64,000 nt of DNA from Acestrorhynchus altus (lineage: Eukaryota > Chordata > Actinopteri > Characiformes > Acestrorhynchidae): contig CM067518.1 of the NCBI GenBank assembly GCA_034509495.1, positions 901,430 through 965,429 on the forward strand, given 5' to 3'. Under the pieces are notes generated by a model. The model did no database searches. It saw nothing but the letters and a program-made list of their open reading frames with translations, and had not been told where the DNA came from. Shown here piece after piece: positions 45,929-59,627 of the stretch (position 1 is the stretch's first letter; every line of letters begins with the position of its first letter). A program made the translations under genes and the position numbers.

Positions 45929-47188
45929 TCATTTTTTCTGTTGAACGTAGCTAAGATTGACGTGCCGACCAGGCTGAAGTAGGGGGAAGTGTTGGTTTGC
46001 CACTGGACCTGCGATGAGGGAGAAAAAAAAAAAAAGAAAGAGTCACTGTAGTTGTAAAATTACAGCACTTTCTCTACATTATCCTCCCTTCATCCTGATC
46101 TTCTACGGTTAAGACCCCACAGGACCATGCTGTGTCTGATCCACTCGTACCAGCGAAAGACCCACTAACACACCACCACCGTGTCAGTGTGACTGCGGTG
46201 CTGAGAATGACCCACCACCCACATAATATCTGCTCTGTGGTGGTCCTGTGGGGTCCTGATCGTTGAAGATCAGGGTGAAAGGAGGATAAAGTACACAGAA
46301 ACAGGAACTACAGAGTCTTAAGTTCTAAGGATTTAAATGCGCACTCTCGTACCCTGTGAGATGAAGGGCTTGTTGGGTTGCTGCAGGTAGGTCTGGGGCA
46401 TGCGGTAGGCCCAGGAGGGTGAGAGAGAGTACGAACCAGCACCACCGCTGTGCTCCCACGAACGAGACGCTGGAGCTACACCGCCAAACGCAGCCTGGAA
46501 ACCTGCTTCTGAGTGAGAGTGTGAGTGAGTGAGTGAGGGTGAGAGAGTGAGAGAGAGAGTGTAAGAGAGAGAACAAAAACAAGTGTGAATCATTTGTCTT
46601 CTTCACAATTTACATACTTCTATAAACTTCGGAGATACGAGATTTGTTATGAGGGGATGAGCAGTAACTAGTTGGTGATCCAATGGGAATATAATAGTGT
46701 CATTATAATTATAATAATAAATATAATCAGCTCAGGACTGCATTATCTTACAACAAAACAACCAATAAAATGTGTCAGAAAGAGAGAAGGTAAGAGGTGT
46801 CTGACCACCTCTCCAGTATGTAAGAGTATAGCTGTGGTATATTACTGCTGTGCCAGGTGTGAGTCCAGTTTAAGCCCCAGTGCAGTGAGTTGACTGTAGA
46901 AGTGGGGATTTGATGATCAAAAATCACATTTTGACTTTTTTCCCATCATGAATTAATCAATTAAACAGTTAATTACAACAAAACGCATCACAAAGTTATA
47001 ATCGCCCACCTCTAAACTCTAAATCACCCTCTGAAACCCACTTTACCAGTGACACTTACCTGAGCTTACAGCACATCTACACTCTCACAGCACACTCACT
47101 CTAAACAGACAGACCAGTCTCATTCTCCAAATAAGAGAAAATAAATAAATAAATAGAAAAGTCTATCCAGAGATTCATTAAAACATGG

Positions 47189-47271
<83 letters not shown>

Positions 47272-48420
47272 CTCCCTCACGTGTGTAGGTTTGTGTACCT
47301 GCTTTCCCCACCGTGCCATTAGCCACCAGTGCCCCCGGATTCAGATGGTGATTATGCCAGTGGTGTCCCCCATCCCGAGCTGCTGCCCCGCCGGCACCGC
47401 CTGGCCTCCCTGCTGGCTGGGCGAAGATGATGCTGGGGTCATTCAGATTGACAGGGGAGGAGCTAACGACCTGCTGCCCAGACCCTGCATTGCCTTTGCC
47501 CTTTCGCATTGGGAACTTTGCCCCCGAGGAGGCGCCTTGAGGACCATGCAGGGGCCAGGAGCCAGGGGCCAGCGTGCCATGAGGGGGCTGAACGTGGGGC
47601 TGCAGCAGACCCAGGGCAGGGTGGAACTGCCCTGGGTGAGATGGTGGGAAACCAAAAACCGAGAGCTGCACCTGCTGCTGAGGAGGAACAGGACCGGGCT
47701 GGGGGGCTTTGGACGGAGTGGCAGAGGACCCGGAGGAAGGCTTGGCGCTCTGAGACGACTGAGGAGATATGGAGGACTGTGAGAATGAAGATGGCTGGGG
47801 GGAGTACGGGGGGGTTTGACGGGTATCAGACTGGGAGGAGAAAGGAGGGAGAGAAAGAATACGATCAATATCATCTCCACGACGAACGGTTCAACATGTT
47901 CTGACTGGACTGTCTCAAAGCAATTCTACGACTGCTGATCCCCAATAAGAGTTCAGCTCTTACACATTCAGATGGCTGCCTGGTCCTGCCGGGCCGGTCC
48001 TGGGACACCCCACTCTGAGGAATAGGGATGGCCTGAGAGCTCACCATGGAACGTACCATCTGAGAAACTGAAGAAAGAAGTTTGACAGAGTTAGAGCTCC
48101 GTCAATGAACATAAAGACAAACTATTAACCAGGTTAACAAATCAGCTGTTGATTAATATCAACTTCCATCAAGCTTTTATTTGTTATGGATCAAAAATAC
48201 ATCAGAACACATCAGTGTCAACATATATCCATGTGTGTGTGTGTACCTGGGGCAGATGTTCCTCTCTGGCGGAGGTGTCTATACTCAGGACAGTCTCTGC
48301 GCACATGACCCATGTCCCCACACTGGAAACAGCGCCTCTCTCTGGGCTCCCTGTCCTCGTCCCGAATTTCTTCATCCTTATCATTCTCCTTCTTCTTCAT
48401 TCTGTTCTCACAGAGAGAGA

Positions 48421-48473
<53 letters not shown>

Positions 48474-51400
48474 CGTATGTAACACGGTAAGGCAAAAGGA
48501 CAGACAGGTTGGTCTAGAACACCATCTGACTGGCCGTTTCGGGGGTTTTATGGTTGGAACATCACCTGCGTCTCTTTGGGCAGTCCTTCATATAGTGACC
48601 AATTTTTCCACAGATCCGGCAGCATCGGTCATTTGGGGCCAACTCACCATCCGTCAGAACTTTAGAGTCAAAGAAGTAGTCCTGAGAGACAGAGACAGAG
48701 AATAATCGATCACACCTTCTGAGTGTGTGTTGAATTGATTGTGTGCAAGTGTGTGTGTCGGTGAAAGACTCACTGCTTCCTTCCCGGGTTGCGGGTAGAA
48801 CGGAGTGCCAAACAGCTTCCTCCCATTAATAAACGCCTTCATGATGAAATTAGTCACTGAGAGAGAAAGAGAGACAAAAATGCACGAGCGTCAGAGATCG
48901 AAAGCAGAGCCCTCGGAGACCAAGAACGTGAGACGACACAAAACAATGCATCACAAACACTGTTGAAGGACAATTACAATATTTCTGAACCTAAAGGTAT
49001 TTCTTTGGATCTCAAACACTTAATAATAAAAGCTCTGCTCTTACTTTTGCGAGAGACTCCAGCACCGAGGTTATGATTCAGGTCGAAGGGGTCTGTTTAA
49101 CACAGGAAACAGTGAAGGATTTAGTGATCACTGAAAGGGATCTACTGTTGCATTCAGTGTTCACTGTGGAGAAGCTCTGAAGAGTAGAACATTCATCAGC
49201 TCCAGCACAGTGGCCACCAAACCCTCTTCCTGCAACCTTCCCCTCCATCCCAAACTTAAACCTGTCAATCAACTCCTCAAGGATTTCTGTGGGCAGTAAT
49301 CAGTCAGATCAGGTGGGGTTGAGTCTGATCCCCAGCAGCACGGTTAGCGACCACATTGAGGTGTACCTTCGATGGCGATGCACTTGGAGGTCCACTGTTT
49401 CTCGAAGGTGGTGAGACGTTTGCGCTGGCGGATGGAGATGACGTGCTCCTTGAAGTCAAACTCCTCAGTGTAGAAGCGCAGAAGGCCGAGCCACAGCTCC
49501 CCCACCGTCTCCCGGTTCTGCTGGAACTCTGGCAAACGGCGACGCTGAACACACGCACAAGCGCAACACTCATCAGCAGCTCGCAAACCTCGGTTCTAAC
49601 ACACTGTTTCCATCACTCAGGTTCACTCACCAGCTCCTCCAGATCATCAAAGAAGAAAGCATTCCAGCCGTCCACCATCCGCTGGGGCATGGTGTTCCCA
49701 TCGTAGATCTGTTTGGGGGTCAGAAGGTAAAGTACATGCTGAAGCCCTGCAGTCTGAGATCCAGTCTCTAAACTTCATAACTCTGGATTAGAGTCACCAA
49801 CAGACATCAAACACACACTAAGACTTTCTCTATTTAACCAGGATCTCATCGTTGTGATGGATTATCAGAGAATTCAGCTCAGAAAGCAGCTAAAATTAAA
49901 TCCCAGTTAAATGCTAAAGGAGCTTCCAAACAAGAGGTACATTTTTATTAAAACGGGGACAAATTCATACAAATATCTAAAGCCATAAAACTAAGAAAAC
50001 ATCCCTTAAAACTGGCCAATGGTTCTAGAGGTTAAAGGAGTGTAAAACTGACGTGTATTTACCTCCTGTAGAACAGGGATAACTGGAGGCTGTCTCTGCT
50101 GCAAGAAATACAGCACCATCAGTATGTAGGCATAGGACGAGAGACTTCCCCTCGACGCATCTCCAATGTCACAGCGCTGTAAAACACACACACACACGGT
50201 AAACATTATCCCATAATAACTCAACAGTCTGTAAATGTATATATGGTCACTCTTAACGTTACCTTTGCAAACACTTTCATGGTATAACCCAGAAACTGCA
50301 CCCGCGGATCCAGCGCTGCGTAGGTGGCCAGCATGCGCGTGTTGTGCTGTGCCTGAGTACAGAATGAGCACGTTTATCCAGACAAACTGCTGAACCAACT
50401 CCATAAGAGCATCATACTTGCACCCTGATGACTGACACTTGCTTCGTAATCAGAATACATATCTGTGCAGGTGTCAGGAGAAACAAATGGCTTCTCCATC
50501 AGATACCCTTTCATCAGAAAGATACTGAAGAAAGGAATCTGGATATGAGAAGGTCTTCTTTCCAGGTTTCAGGTACGTTATTTTAATCAAGATGAAAAAT
50601 AAAAAGTTATATCAGTGTTTTGGGTGAAGAACGGTTTAATCTGAAGACACTAACCAGTGTGTTGTAGAGGCTGATGTCGCCCTCTAGCCCGCTCTGCTTG
50701 TGTTCAAACTTCACGATAGGCACTTTAGCGGTCGTTATAGGCAAGATGTTCCGTAGACCTAAACAAATATTCAGTCAGAGAGTCAGCAGAAAGATATAGT
50801 CCATCCAGACCCTTAAACACCAGAAAGACCGTTTAACACCAGAACTTCTCTGTTAAACATTCTCAAAATATGACCTCATAATGTCACACCAAAGGTAAAG
50901 CCTACAGGAATGTATATCCTTTCCCTTTATTCCTGGTCTGATGTCTAAGGTCACATTCTGAGAAAGTTGACTGTTGAACTGTCCTGAACGTCCTGAATGC
51001 AGCTCATGGAGGAGAAACATGGTGAACAAACGCACTGCAGCTCAATTTTCTGTCAAATGTAAGTAGGACTGGCCGACACATCCATGTTTATATTTACTGG
51101 TTACTATGAAAATACGGATCTTTTCTAAATGACCAGTAAAGCACGGCCAAGGTAGAACACCTGAAAAAGTGAAACTCGCCTGAAAGACAAAACACCATTT
51201 AAAACACACACCCTTCACAAAAGTGCAGGATGTTGGAGATTTTTCTGAATGGATTTGAGCCACTTTTCTGAGATGAATTACTTTTAAAAAAATAAATTTT
51301 ATGCAAAGTTTTTCACAAAGAATCCAAACAGGGCCCAGCTTTGTCCATCTGTGTACAGACACCACACACACACACAAAATGACATTCACCCTAGTAAGCA

Positions 51401-51702
51401 GGCCAGGTGTGATGTCGTTAATGTGATGTTTAAATTATATGTCAGGGGTCTCAGCTAATCTTATCTAAAATCACACAGCAATTTCTGAGCCAAGCGAAGC
51501 GGAATCCCCGCCCCCTGCTGGTTATCCAATATCCAGGCTGCTGGTTGCTTTATTTCCTCAACAGTAACATTTATTTACTGGTTCGTTTATTAGTTTGTTT
51601 GTGTGTGAAAGCATATACACTGGAAAGGACAAAGAGCTTTACCTGTGTGTTTCTTCAGGACCTTGGCCAAGCCCTCAATGATCTCTTTGCAGTTGAGTTT
51701 CT

Positions 51703-51762
<60 letters not shown>

Positions 51763-54700
51763 TGTAATTGCATAGTGCATGCAAAGTGTATTTGTATTAG
51801 CTGACACGGTGTGTAACTCTACCTCTGCCGTATCGTGACCCTCCAGTGTCATACAGATGTCCAGGTCACTGTCACGGAAACCAAATCCATTTTTGGAAGA
51901 TCCAAACAGACAAAGCTGGGCCTTATCTGTGTGCACATCCCATACCCACCCCCGCCAACACACACCTTTAGTTTAAATACATGGCATTCAGTCTATAAGC
52001 AGGCCAGGTTTAACGCAATATTCCGATCATGTTCAAACTGTGCCCTGGAGCTCAGCTTATCACAGACTATATTTAATAACACACATCGCAATTTCTGAGC
52101 CAAGTGAAGCAAAGAGGAAGCACCACGCGCTTGCTGGTTAATTGATAACCAAGTCTTCTGGGTGTTTTTGCTCCTCAACAGCAATATTAACACAGGGTTA
52201 ATCAGCAGTTCAGGTCACGATAGTCTGTGTGTGAGTTTACCATTATATTCCTTTCTAATGAAGCGCTCCAGACTGCCCAGTATCTGCTCCCTCTTCTGCT
52301 GCTCAGCCATAGTTGGTGACAGTTCATCTACACAGAGAAAACAGAGGAAAATTAAAGGCAGAGCATCATTATTACAATACCAGCTCCTCTTACGGTTCAG
52401 GAGCTCTTTGTAGATCTATAATTACAGACTCTGTATCTCTGCAGACTTTATTCTCCTCATTTCATCCTGATCTTCAATGATCAGGACCCCACAGGACCAC
52501 CACAGAGCAGATATTATGTGGGTGGTGGGTCATTCTCAGCACTGCAGTCACACTGACATGTTGGTGGTGTGTTAGTGTGTGTTGTGCTGGTACGAGTGGA
52601 TCAGACACAGCAGTGCTGCTGGAGTGTTAAAACACTGTGTCCACTCACTGTCCACTCTATCAGACACTCCATAGCAGAGCTGAAGTCAAAGCTTAACATT
52701 AGTGCAGCACTAAATCAACAATTACTGGAAATGTTTAGTTGCATTTATTGCTGCACAAAGGGGGTCATAGCTGATACTTTTGCCCTCACAGACACGTAAT
52801 ACTGGATCACGTTCCTCAATAAATAAATGAGTAATAATTTTGTCTCATTAGTTTGATTGGTTCTCCAGATTTCCTTTAAGGGGGTGTCCTAATTTGTTTA
52901 CAGGACAGGTCAGGGGGCAGGGCGACATGTACAGTCCTGATTAGAGGAAGTACTGCGAGACAGACGGTTCTGAATGTGAGGGGTGGGGCTTACGGTAGCA
53001 GAGTTTGCACAGGTTGTCCAGTATTTCTCTGAAGGGCTCCGTCATGGCTGGAAGAGGGGCCAACTCCATTTTCTTAAAGTCCTCAGGGCAGTCATCCTTT
53101 AGATGGCCGTCCCGCTTACAGATGCTGCACACCACCGTAGGGGGCTGTTAAAACACACACACAAAACTTTAACACCTGAACTCCTCCAGACAGGTTCTGC
53201 TGGGGTGGTGGCTTTTCATCCATACTAGAGCTGTGTATTGATAAGAACTTGGAGGTATGATACATATTTTATGATACAGAGGATATATTTCAATATATAT
53301 TGCGAGAATCAGTTAAATAAAACTGAATAATATTGATAATAAAATAATCACACCATCACACACATTAAATCCAAGTAGTGGAATCAGATCCCAGAGCAGT
53401 GGGATCAGAAGACGAGTACAGGACTGCCATCTAGTGGTTGGGGATCAAAATTACCCTGTCTGTTCATAACCTTTACTCGTAAATGATGAATCAATATATC
53501 AATATTTTCTTACACCCCTAGTAGAGAACATATGGAAGAAGCAAACTCGCAGGCAGAATGGCTGAAACCCCTCCCCCCAAATATGAAGATGGCAGAAATT
53601 CTCCCCAACATTGATTAAGCTGTTACTGCGGCGAAAGGAGGTTCTCCTGAGTGTGACGAGGTGAATACATAAGCAATCAGCATTTTATAGTTTTGATTTT
53701 GAAATAAAAAAAAAAAAACACTGTCTGGAACAGTGTGTAGGGGGCATTATGGGATCACGTCTGTCCTCCAGAACCTGAAGAAAAGGAAAATGAGGTGTAA
53801 AAACAGCCCGTTTTGTGATCTGAGCTCACCTTTCCTCCAGTGAAAATCATCCTATCAAATATATAGTGCAAGTCCTCTGGTGCGATACTGTCCTGTTCAG
53901 GAGCCTTCCGGCCCTCTTCGTCCTGCTCCTCATCCTCGCTATCTAGGAGCAGGCCATTCTGGGGGGAGGGGGAGGGGGAGGTGGATGAAGTCTGACGGGA
54001 TGCATCTTCAGATCCATCTATGACCAGCAGCCCGGCCAAACCTTTGCTCACAGACTGCTCATCCCCAGCCTCTAGATCTTCGTCATCATCATAGTCATCA
54101 TCATCATCTTCTTCATCACCATTATCCTCCTCTTCATTTTCCTCATCTTCCTCTGTGCTGCTCCCTTCATCCCCCTCTTCTCTCTTGGCCTTGCCCTGGG
54201 AGGTTCTGGTGGGTCTTGTGTGTGTGCTGTCAGAAAGGCCGGCTCTGCGGGCTTTAGACCGGTGTTTGGCTCTCTTGGCTCGGAGGCCGTTGCGGCTCTG
54301 AGGGCAGGCAAAGTATCGGTAGGCCATCCGGAAACGCTCCTGGATGTACTCGAACACCATCTGACTGTTCAGACTACGAGCCACGTTCCTCTTCAGTGCA
54401 AATGGGTCTGAGAAGGAAAAAAAAGCAAACCAGAACACACATCCATAAATTAGAGAATGAACACCACCTCGTTTCTACACTTCTATGTGGTCACTTTGTG
54501 GTTCTATAATTCCAGACTGTAGTTCATATGTTCCTCTGCATCCTTTATTCTCCTCTGATCTTCAATGATCAGGACCCCACAGGACCACCACAGAGCAGCT
54601 CTTATGTGGGTGGTGGGTCGTTCTTAGCACTGCAGTCACACTGACATGGTGGTGGTGTGTTAGTGTGTGTTGCGCTGGTACGAGTGGATCAGACGCAGCA

Positions 54701-56293
54701 GTGCTGCTGGAGTGTTTAAACACTGTGTCCACTCACTGTCCACTCTACTAGACACTCCTACCGAGTGTCTCCACCTTGTAGATGTAAAGTCAGAGACAGA
54801 AGCTCATCTGTTTCTGCACGGTTTGTGTTGGTCATCCTCTAGTCCTTCATCAGTGCTCACAGGACGCTGCCCACAGGATATATCTGGGTGGTGGACGGTT
54901 CTCTGTTCAGCAGTGACACTGAGGGTTTAAACAACAACGCACCACCACCACGTCAGTGTGACTGCAGGGCTGAGAATGACCTATCACACCATACCTGCTC
55001 TGTGGTGGTCCTGTGGCGTCCTGACCATTGAAAAACAGAGTGAAAGGAGGATAAAGTATGCAGCAAAACAGATGGTCTCTATTGCTCACCCTCGATGGCC
55101 AGACGTCGACGTGGCCAGTTTTTGGTGTCTCTGGGCAGCAGCTCCTTCAGCCGGATGCTGATGATGTAATCCTCAAGAGCAAACTCTAGAGTGTAAAACC
55201 GGAGCAGCTCCAACCACAGCTGCCCCAGAGACGCACAATCTGTCTTCTCCAGCACCAGTCGAGTCTACACATACGCACCAAGTAGAAATGTTAACAAAAA
55301 TAAATCCATAATTAAGAATTTAAAATAAAATTTGACATAGCAAAAAAGTGTATTTAAAAATATATATATTTAAAAAAAAAATAATACTGTATAATTCATT
55401 ATATATATTCCACATCAAATGTACAATTTATTATAAATGATTACATTTTTAATGTCTAGACTGTGCAGTTATGTTGGCTGCTTCTGTTACCAACATGTAA
55501 AACATTTCTTTAGAATAAAAATAGTCATTCATCGAATTCCCAGGTTATTTTATCAAAGCCGATTCAGAGAAGTCACATGGTCAGAAGGGTGTATTGTAAA
55601 GTATTCGGTGGTCCTCACCTTGCCCTGTACGTTCTCACACTTTTTTTCCGCTTCTCGTTTCTGGGCCTCAGGTTTAGACCTGGATTCCCCACGTCCATCG
55701 CTGCTGCTGCCCGGCCTGTACTCCCAGCCCACGTACTGGCCCTCGGCCTGCACTCCGATCAGGTGATACTCATCCACGTGCTTCACATCAAAGCCCTCGA
55801 TCTGAAAACACACACACACACACACACATGAATTTCGGTTCGTTTTTTTACCATTTTCCCCAGATTCTTTGTGCAAACCATTGATACAATAAGATCAATA
55901 TGAACTTTAACAGCCTCTTACACATCATGACGGTACATTACAGGACGAAGCAGTAACGTAAATGCAGATTAAAATGTTTTGTTAATGATTTTGGGATTGA
56001 AAGCTAGTCAGATATCATTACTGTAATTACTGTTTACACACATTTACCTATAAACGTCTACATCACACACCTGAAGAACTGATCGCCACTTTTGATACTT
56101 CATCAAAAGTAGGCATCAAGAGAGGTTCTAGATATGAAATGGATTATAAAGTGGGGGTTGGAGCAGCACATACCCAGCAGCCCAGGTAGACAGGTAGAAT
56201 GGGCTGCTTCCTCTGCTGCAGGAAGAAGATGACCATCAGAGAGAAAGAGTAGGAGGGGATACCGCCCTCAGCCTGGCAATCTACATGACACAG

Positions 56294-56330
<37 letters not shown>

Positions 56331-56410
56331 GTGTTAACAGTTAAAACAGGTGAAGTTTCTGTCATGCAGTTCTAAAGCTAGTATAAACACTTACAGCACT
56401 GACATTTACA

Positions 56411-56471
<61 letters not shown>

Positions 56472-57897
56472 CTTGGCCCAGTAGCGGAATGCCAGCACCA
56501 GAGGAACAAGGCGGGGCTCCAGTCTGGCCAGAGCTGCCAGGTGATTAGTTGTGAGGCAAGCGACATCATTTCCTGCACTCACTTTACATGGTAAACCACT
56601 GAAGGCAGAGAGATGAACTCAAGGTGAAGTAAACAGTAAACATTAGATAAAGAAAGGTTTAACTGTAAATAAAAGTACACTAGATGGAAAGAGAAGAACA
56701 TATTGCTTCTTTTTCCTTTCCTTTTTAGGAGAATGAGCACTGACCGGCCTGTTCGTGTATGTGTGAAACTGAACCTTGAGCACTGACCGGCCTGTTAGAG
56801 TGTGCGCGAGTGTGTGAGCACTGACCTGGTAGCATCCCGGCAGAAAACGACGGGGACTTTGGCGTGGAAGTCGGACTCCACTTCAGAGAATTCCGCTGAA
56901 ATGAGAGTGTTAAACTGAAAAAAACTGACCCTTTAATCAGCTTCCCTGACCATTGGTCAGCAAGCAGATCAGCCCTTCTGTACAGTACACTGAACACTAG
57001 ATAAACCCACCCTGTGTGAAGCTCTGAGCCACTGTTTATAACTGAACACATTAAAGAGTAAACAGCTAAATGTGCAGGAAAATAAACAATCGGATGTCCA
57101 TATAAGGCCTAAAAAAACCAAGTAAACACATTCATTGACAAATTATGCACCACACGTCGGATCGCTGTGCAGTTGTGTCTCGGGCAGAGGAGTCAATGGC
57201 TAGAGGCGTAGTCTGATTGGACACTGGGTCTCGTGTTTCCCCCACTGCCCTATAAAAAAAGCTACTTTTGGGTAGTGCACCTGTTGGTGAGAGGTACACA
57301 TTGAGCTGGAACTGCATCGTCTTCAGCAGCAAATCCAGGTTCTATTTGGGATCCGACAGCGACCACGTTTAGGTATGAAGCTGCACTCAGTGTCGGGAGC
57401 TTCGTATGTGACATGGGGAGGAGTCCTAATGTGGTTGGCACTTCCTGATCAGAGAACTGAGCTTAAAAAATGTAAGTTTCGTGTAGAATCTCTTGATCCA
57501 ATTACACACATAGAATAAAAAGGAAGAATTTCTCATTCTGACGAAAGTAGACAAGACGACCTCAGCAGCACACCTGATTAAACATCATTAAGCTCCCATT
57601 TACCACCCAAACCAGGTGCTGGACGAGAACTATAAATCAAAAGGAGAACTTTGGAGATGTTTTAATGAACACAGTGATGGAGAACACTATTTGAGGCAGG
57701 AATATTCTTAGTGTTTGTTCAAATATCAGTGTTTTTACTGAAGAAATGAACATTTACTGCCCAGATCTGGAGCTTTCTGTTCTGATTTCACAGGCAATTA
57801 AATCTTTAGAACAGTGCTGTGTGTATATCATGATTATTAGCTGCTAAACCCAAACAGTCAACAGTGAGGTAACTGTCTGATCATACCCCGTGATGCT

Positions 57898-57976
<79 letters not shown>

Positions 57977-58569
57977 CACTTGGAGTTTAGAGGACTGAAA
58001 CAAAGGCCTTCATTCAGCTCTGCAGTAAATCTGCTCAGTAACTCTGATTCCAGCTGGCTCTTCTTAACCCCAGTAAAGCAGACTCTCATCATCAACTCTT
58101 CAGCATACAGGAAGTGAAAGTGTTTAAAGACCGGTCATGACATTTAGACTGATTTTCCTCGTTGCAGTCAGCATCCACACCTAGGACAGGAATGTTATCT
58201 GTTTGAGCCACGCTGTGGTATGTTTATGGGGTTTATAACGGGCCGGAGCTCTACAGACAGCAGGTGAGTCACTCGCTGTTCAGACAGTAATGGCTGTGTA
58301 TCTGACTGAGTGTTGTCTGAGACATGCAGCAGAAAGTGTGCTGCACTTTGATGGCTGCTTCCCTGATGCTGCAATAATCACAATGCTCACCACTTTTCTT
58401 CAGGATGTCTAGGACCTGGATGAGCACATCAGGCTGAGTCATCTGGAAATGCAGAAACAGTTTTTAAAAATGAATCCCCAAATAACCATGCAGGTACTCG
58501 CACTGTAATCACTACAAATTATGTAAATACACAGGTGTATCAGGTTAGTTTTTACCTTTTTGTGCGCAT

Positions 58570-58615
<46 letters not shown>

Positions 58616-59583
58616 AGAGAAACAGATGGTCTACAATCTACAATAGTGCTTACATGTACAGTGAATGGAGAAACAAGGAGGTGGTTATAATGTTACGGCT
58701 GATCAGTGTACAGTGTATGGAGCTCTTTGTGGCCAGTTTTAACAGACTGTAACAGACTGTAGTTCATCGACTTTATTCTCCTCCTTTCACCCTGATCTTC
58801 AATGATCAGGACCCCACAGGACCACCACAGAGCAGTCACACTGACATGGTGGTGGTGTGTTAGTGTGTGTCGCACTGGTACGATCAGACAGCAGTGCTGC
58901 TGGAATGTTTAAACACTGTGTCCACTCTACTGGACACTCCTACCGAGTTTACGTTTTTCACAATATCCCAATTTTTCAGGCTCAGGGAACCATTTGCAGC
59001 AGTAAAGCAGGTGAAGAACACTTACACTGGGAGGGTACGCAACATCGATGTTGAGGTCACTGGTCTTGAAGGCGAAGCGGGTGAGGCAGGACCCATAGAG
59101 ACGCAAGGAACAGGCTGAGACACAGAGTACATTCTATTTATACACTGGTACAGTATATCATAAATGGTGTATGGAATATGTGTGTGTGTACAGTACAGTA
59201 TTGTACAGTATTATACCGTGCGAGGCAGCGGTGATTGCGTTCACCTGTAAAACTCTTCGATGAGATAACCGTGGTGTTGGAAACTGGAAATACTGGTCTT
59301 TATTGTAATTTGTCCTAATGTTGGGGTTCTTTTGTCCCAGTATATTGTGCCACTAATGACCAGTGACAAAGAATGTAATGACACTTCAGGGAACTGTGTA
59401 AATACAGGTGTATCGGGTTCTGACTCCTGTAATAACAGAAGTGTACCCTGATAGCTATTCCGGCACATTCTGCTTTGTCACGAGACGCGCAATAAGGTAA
59501 TACTAAGACACGCATGTACGAGTAGAAGATAAACAGGAAACTGCACCACGTCTACTGCCAGACATGGACTAGAGGGGTGGTCA

Positions 59584-59627
<44 letters not shown>

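Noticed and set aside
47120..47671. Long frame ending in a CVCVCV tail as a single-exon gene
   Set aside because: Its upper part is tut4 exon 47299-47830; the CVCV part is the intronic (CA)n repeat past a clear splice donor at 47298.
47291..47904. Plus-strand open frames opposite the tut4 C-terminal exon
   Set aside because: They are shadows of the GC-rich minus-strand coding exon; the minus-strand frame matches TUT4 architecture and splices in phase.
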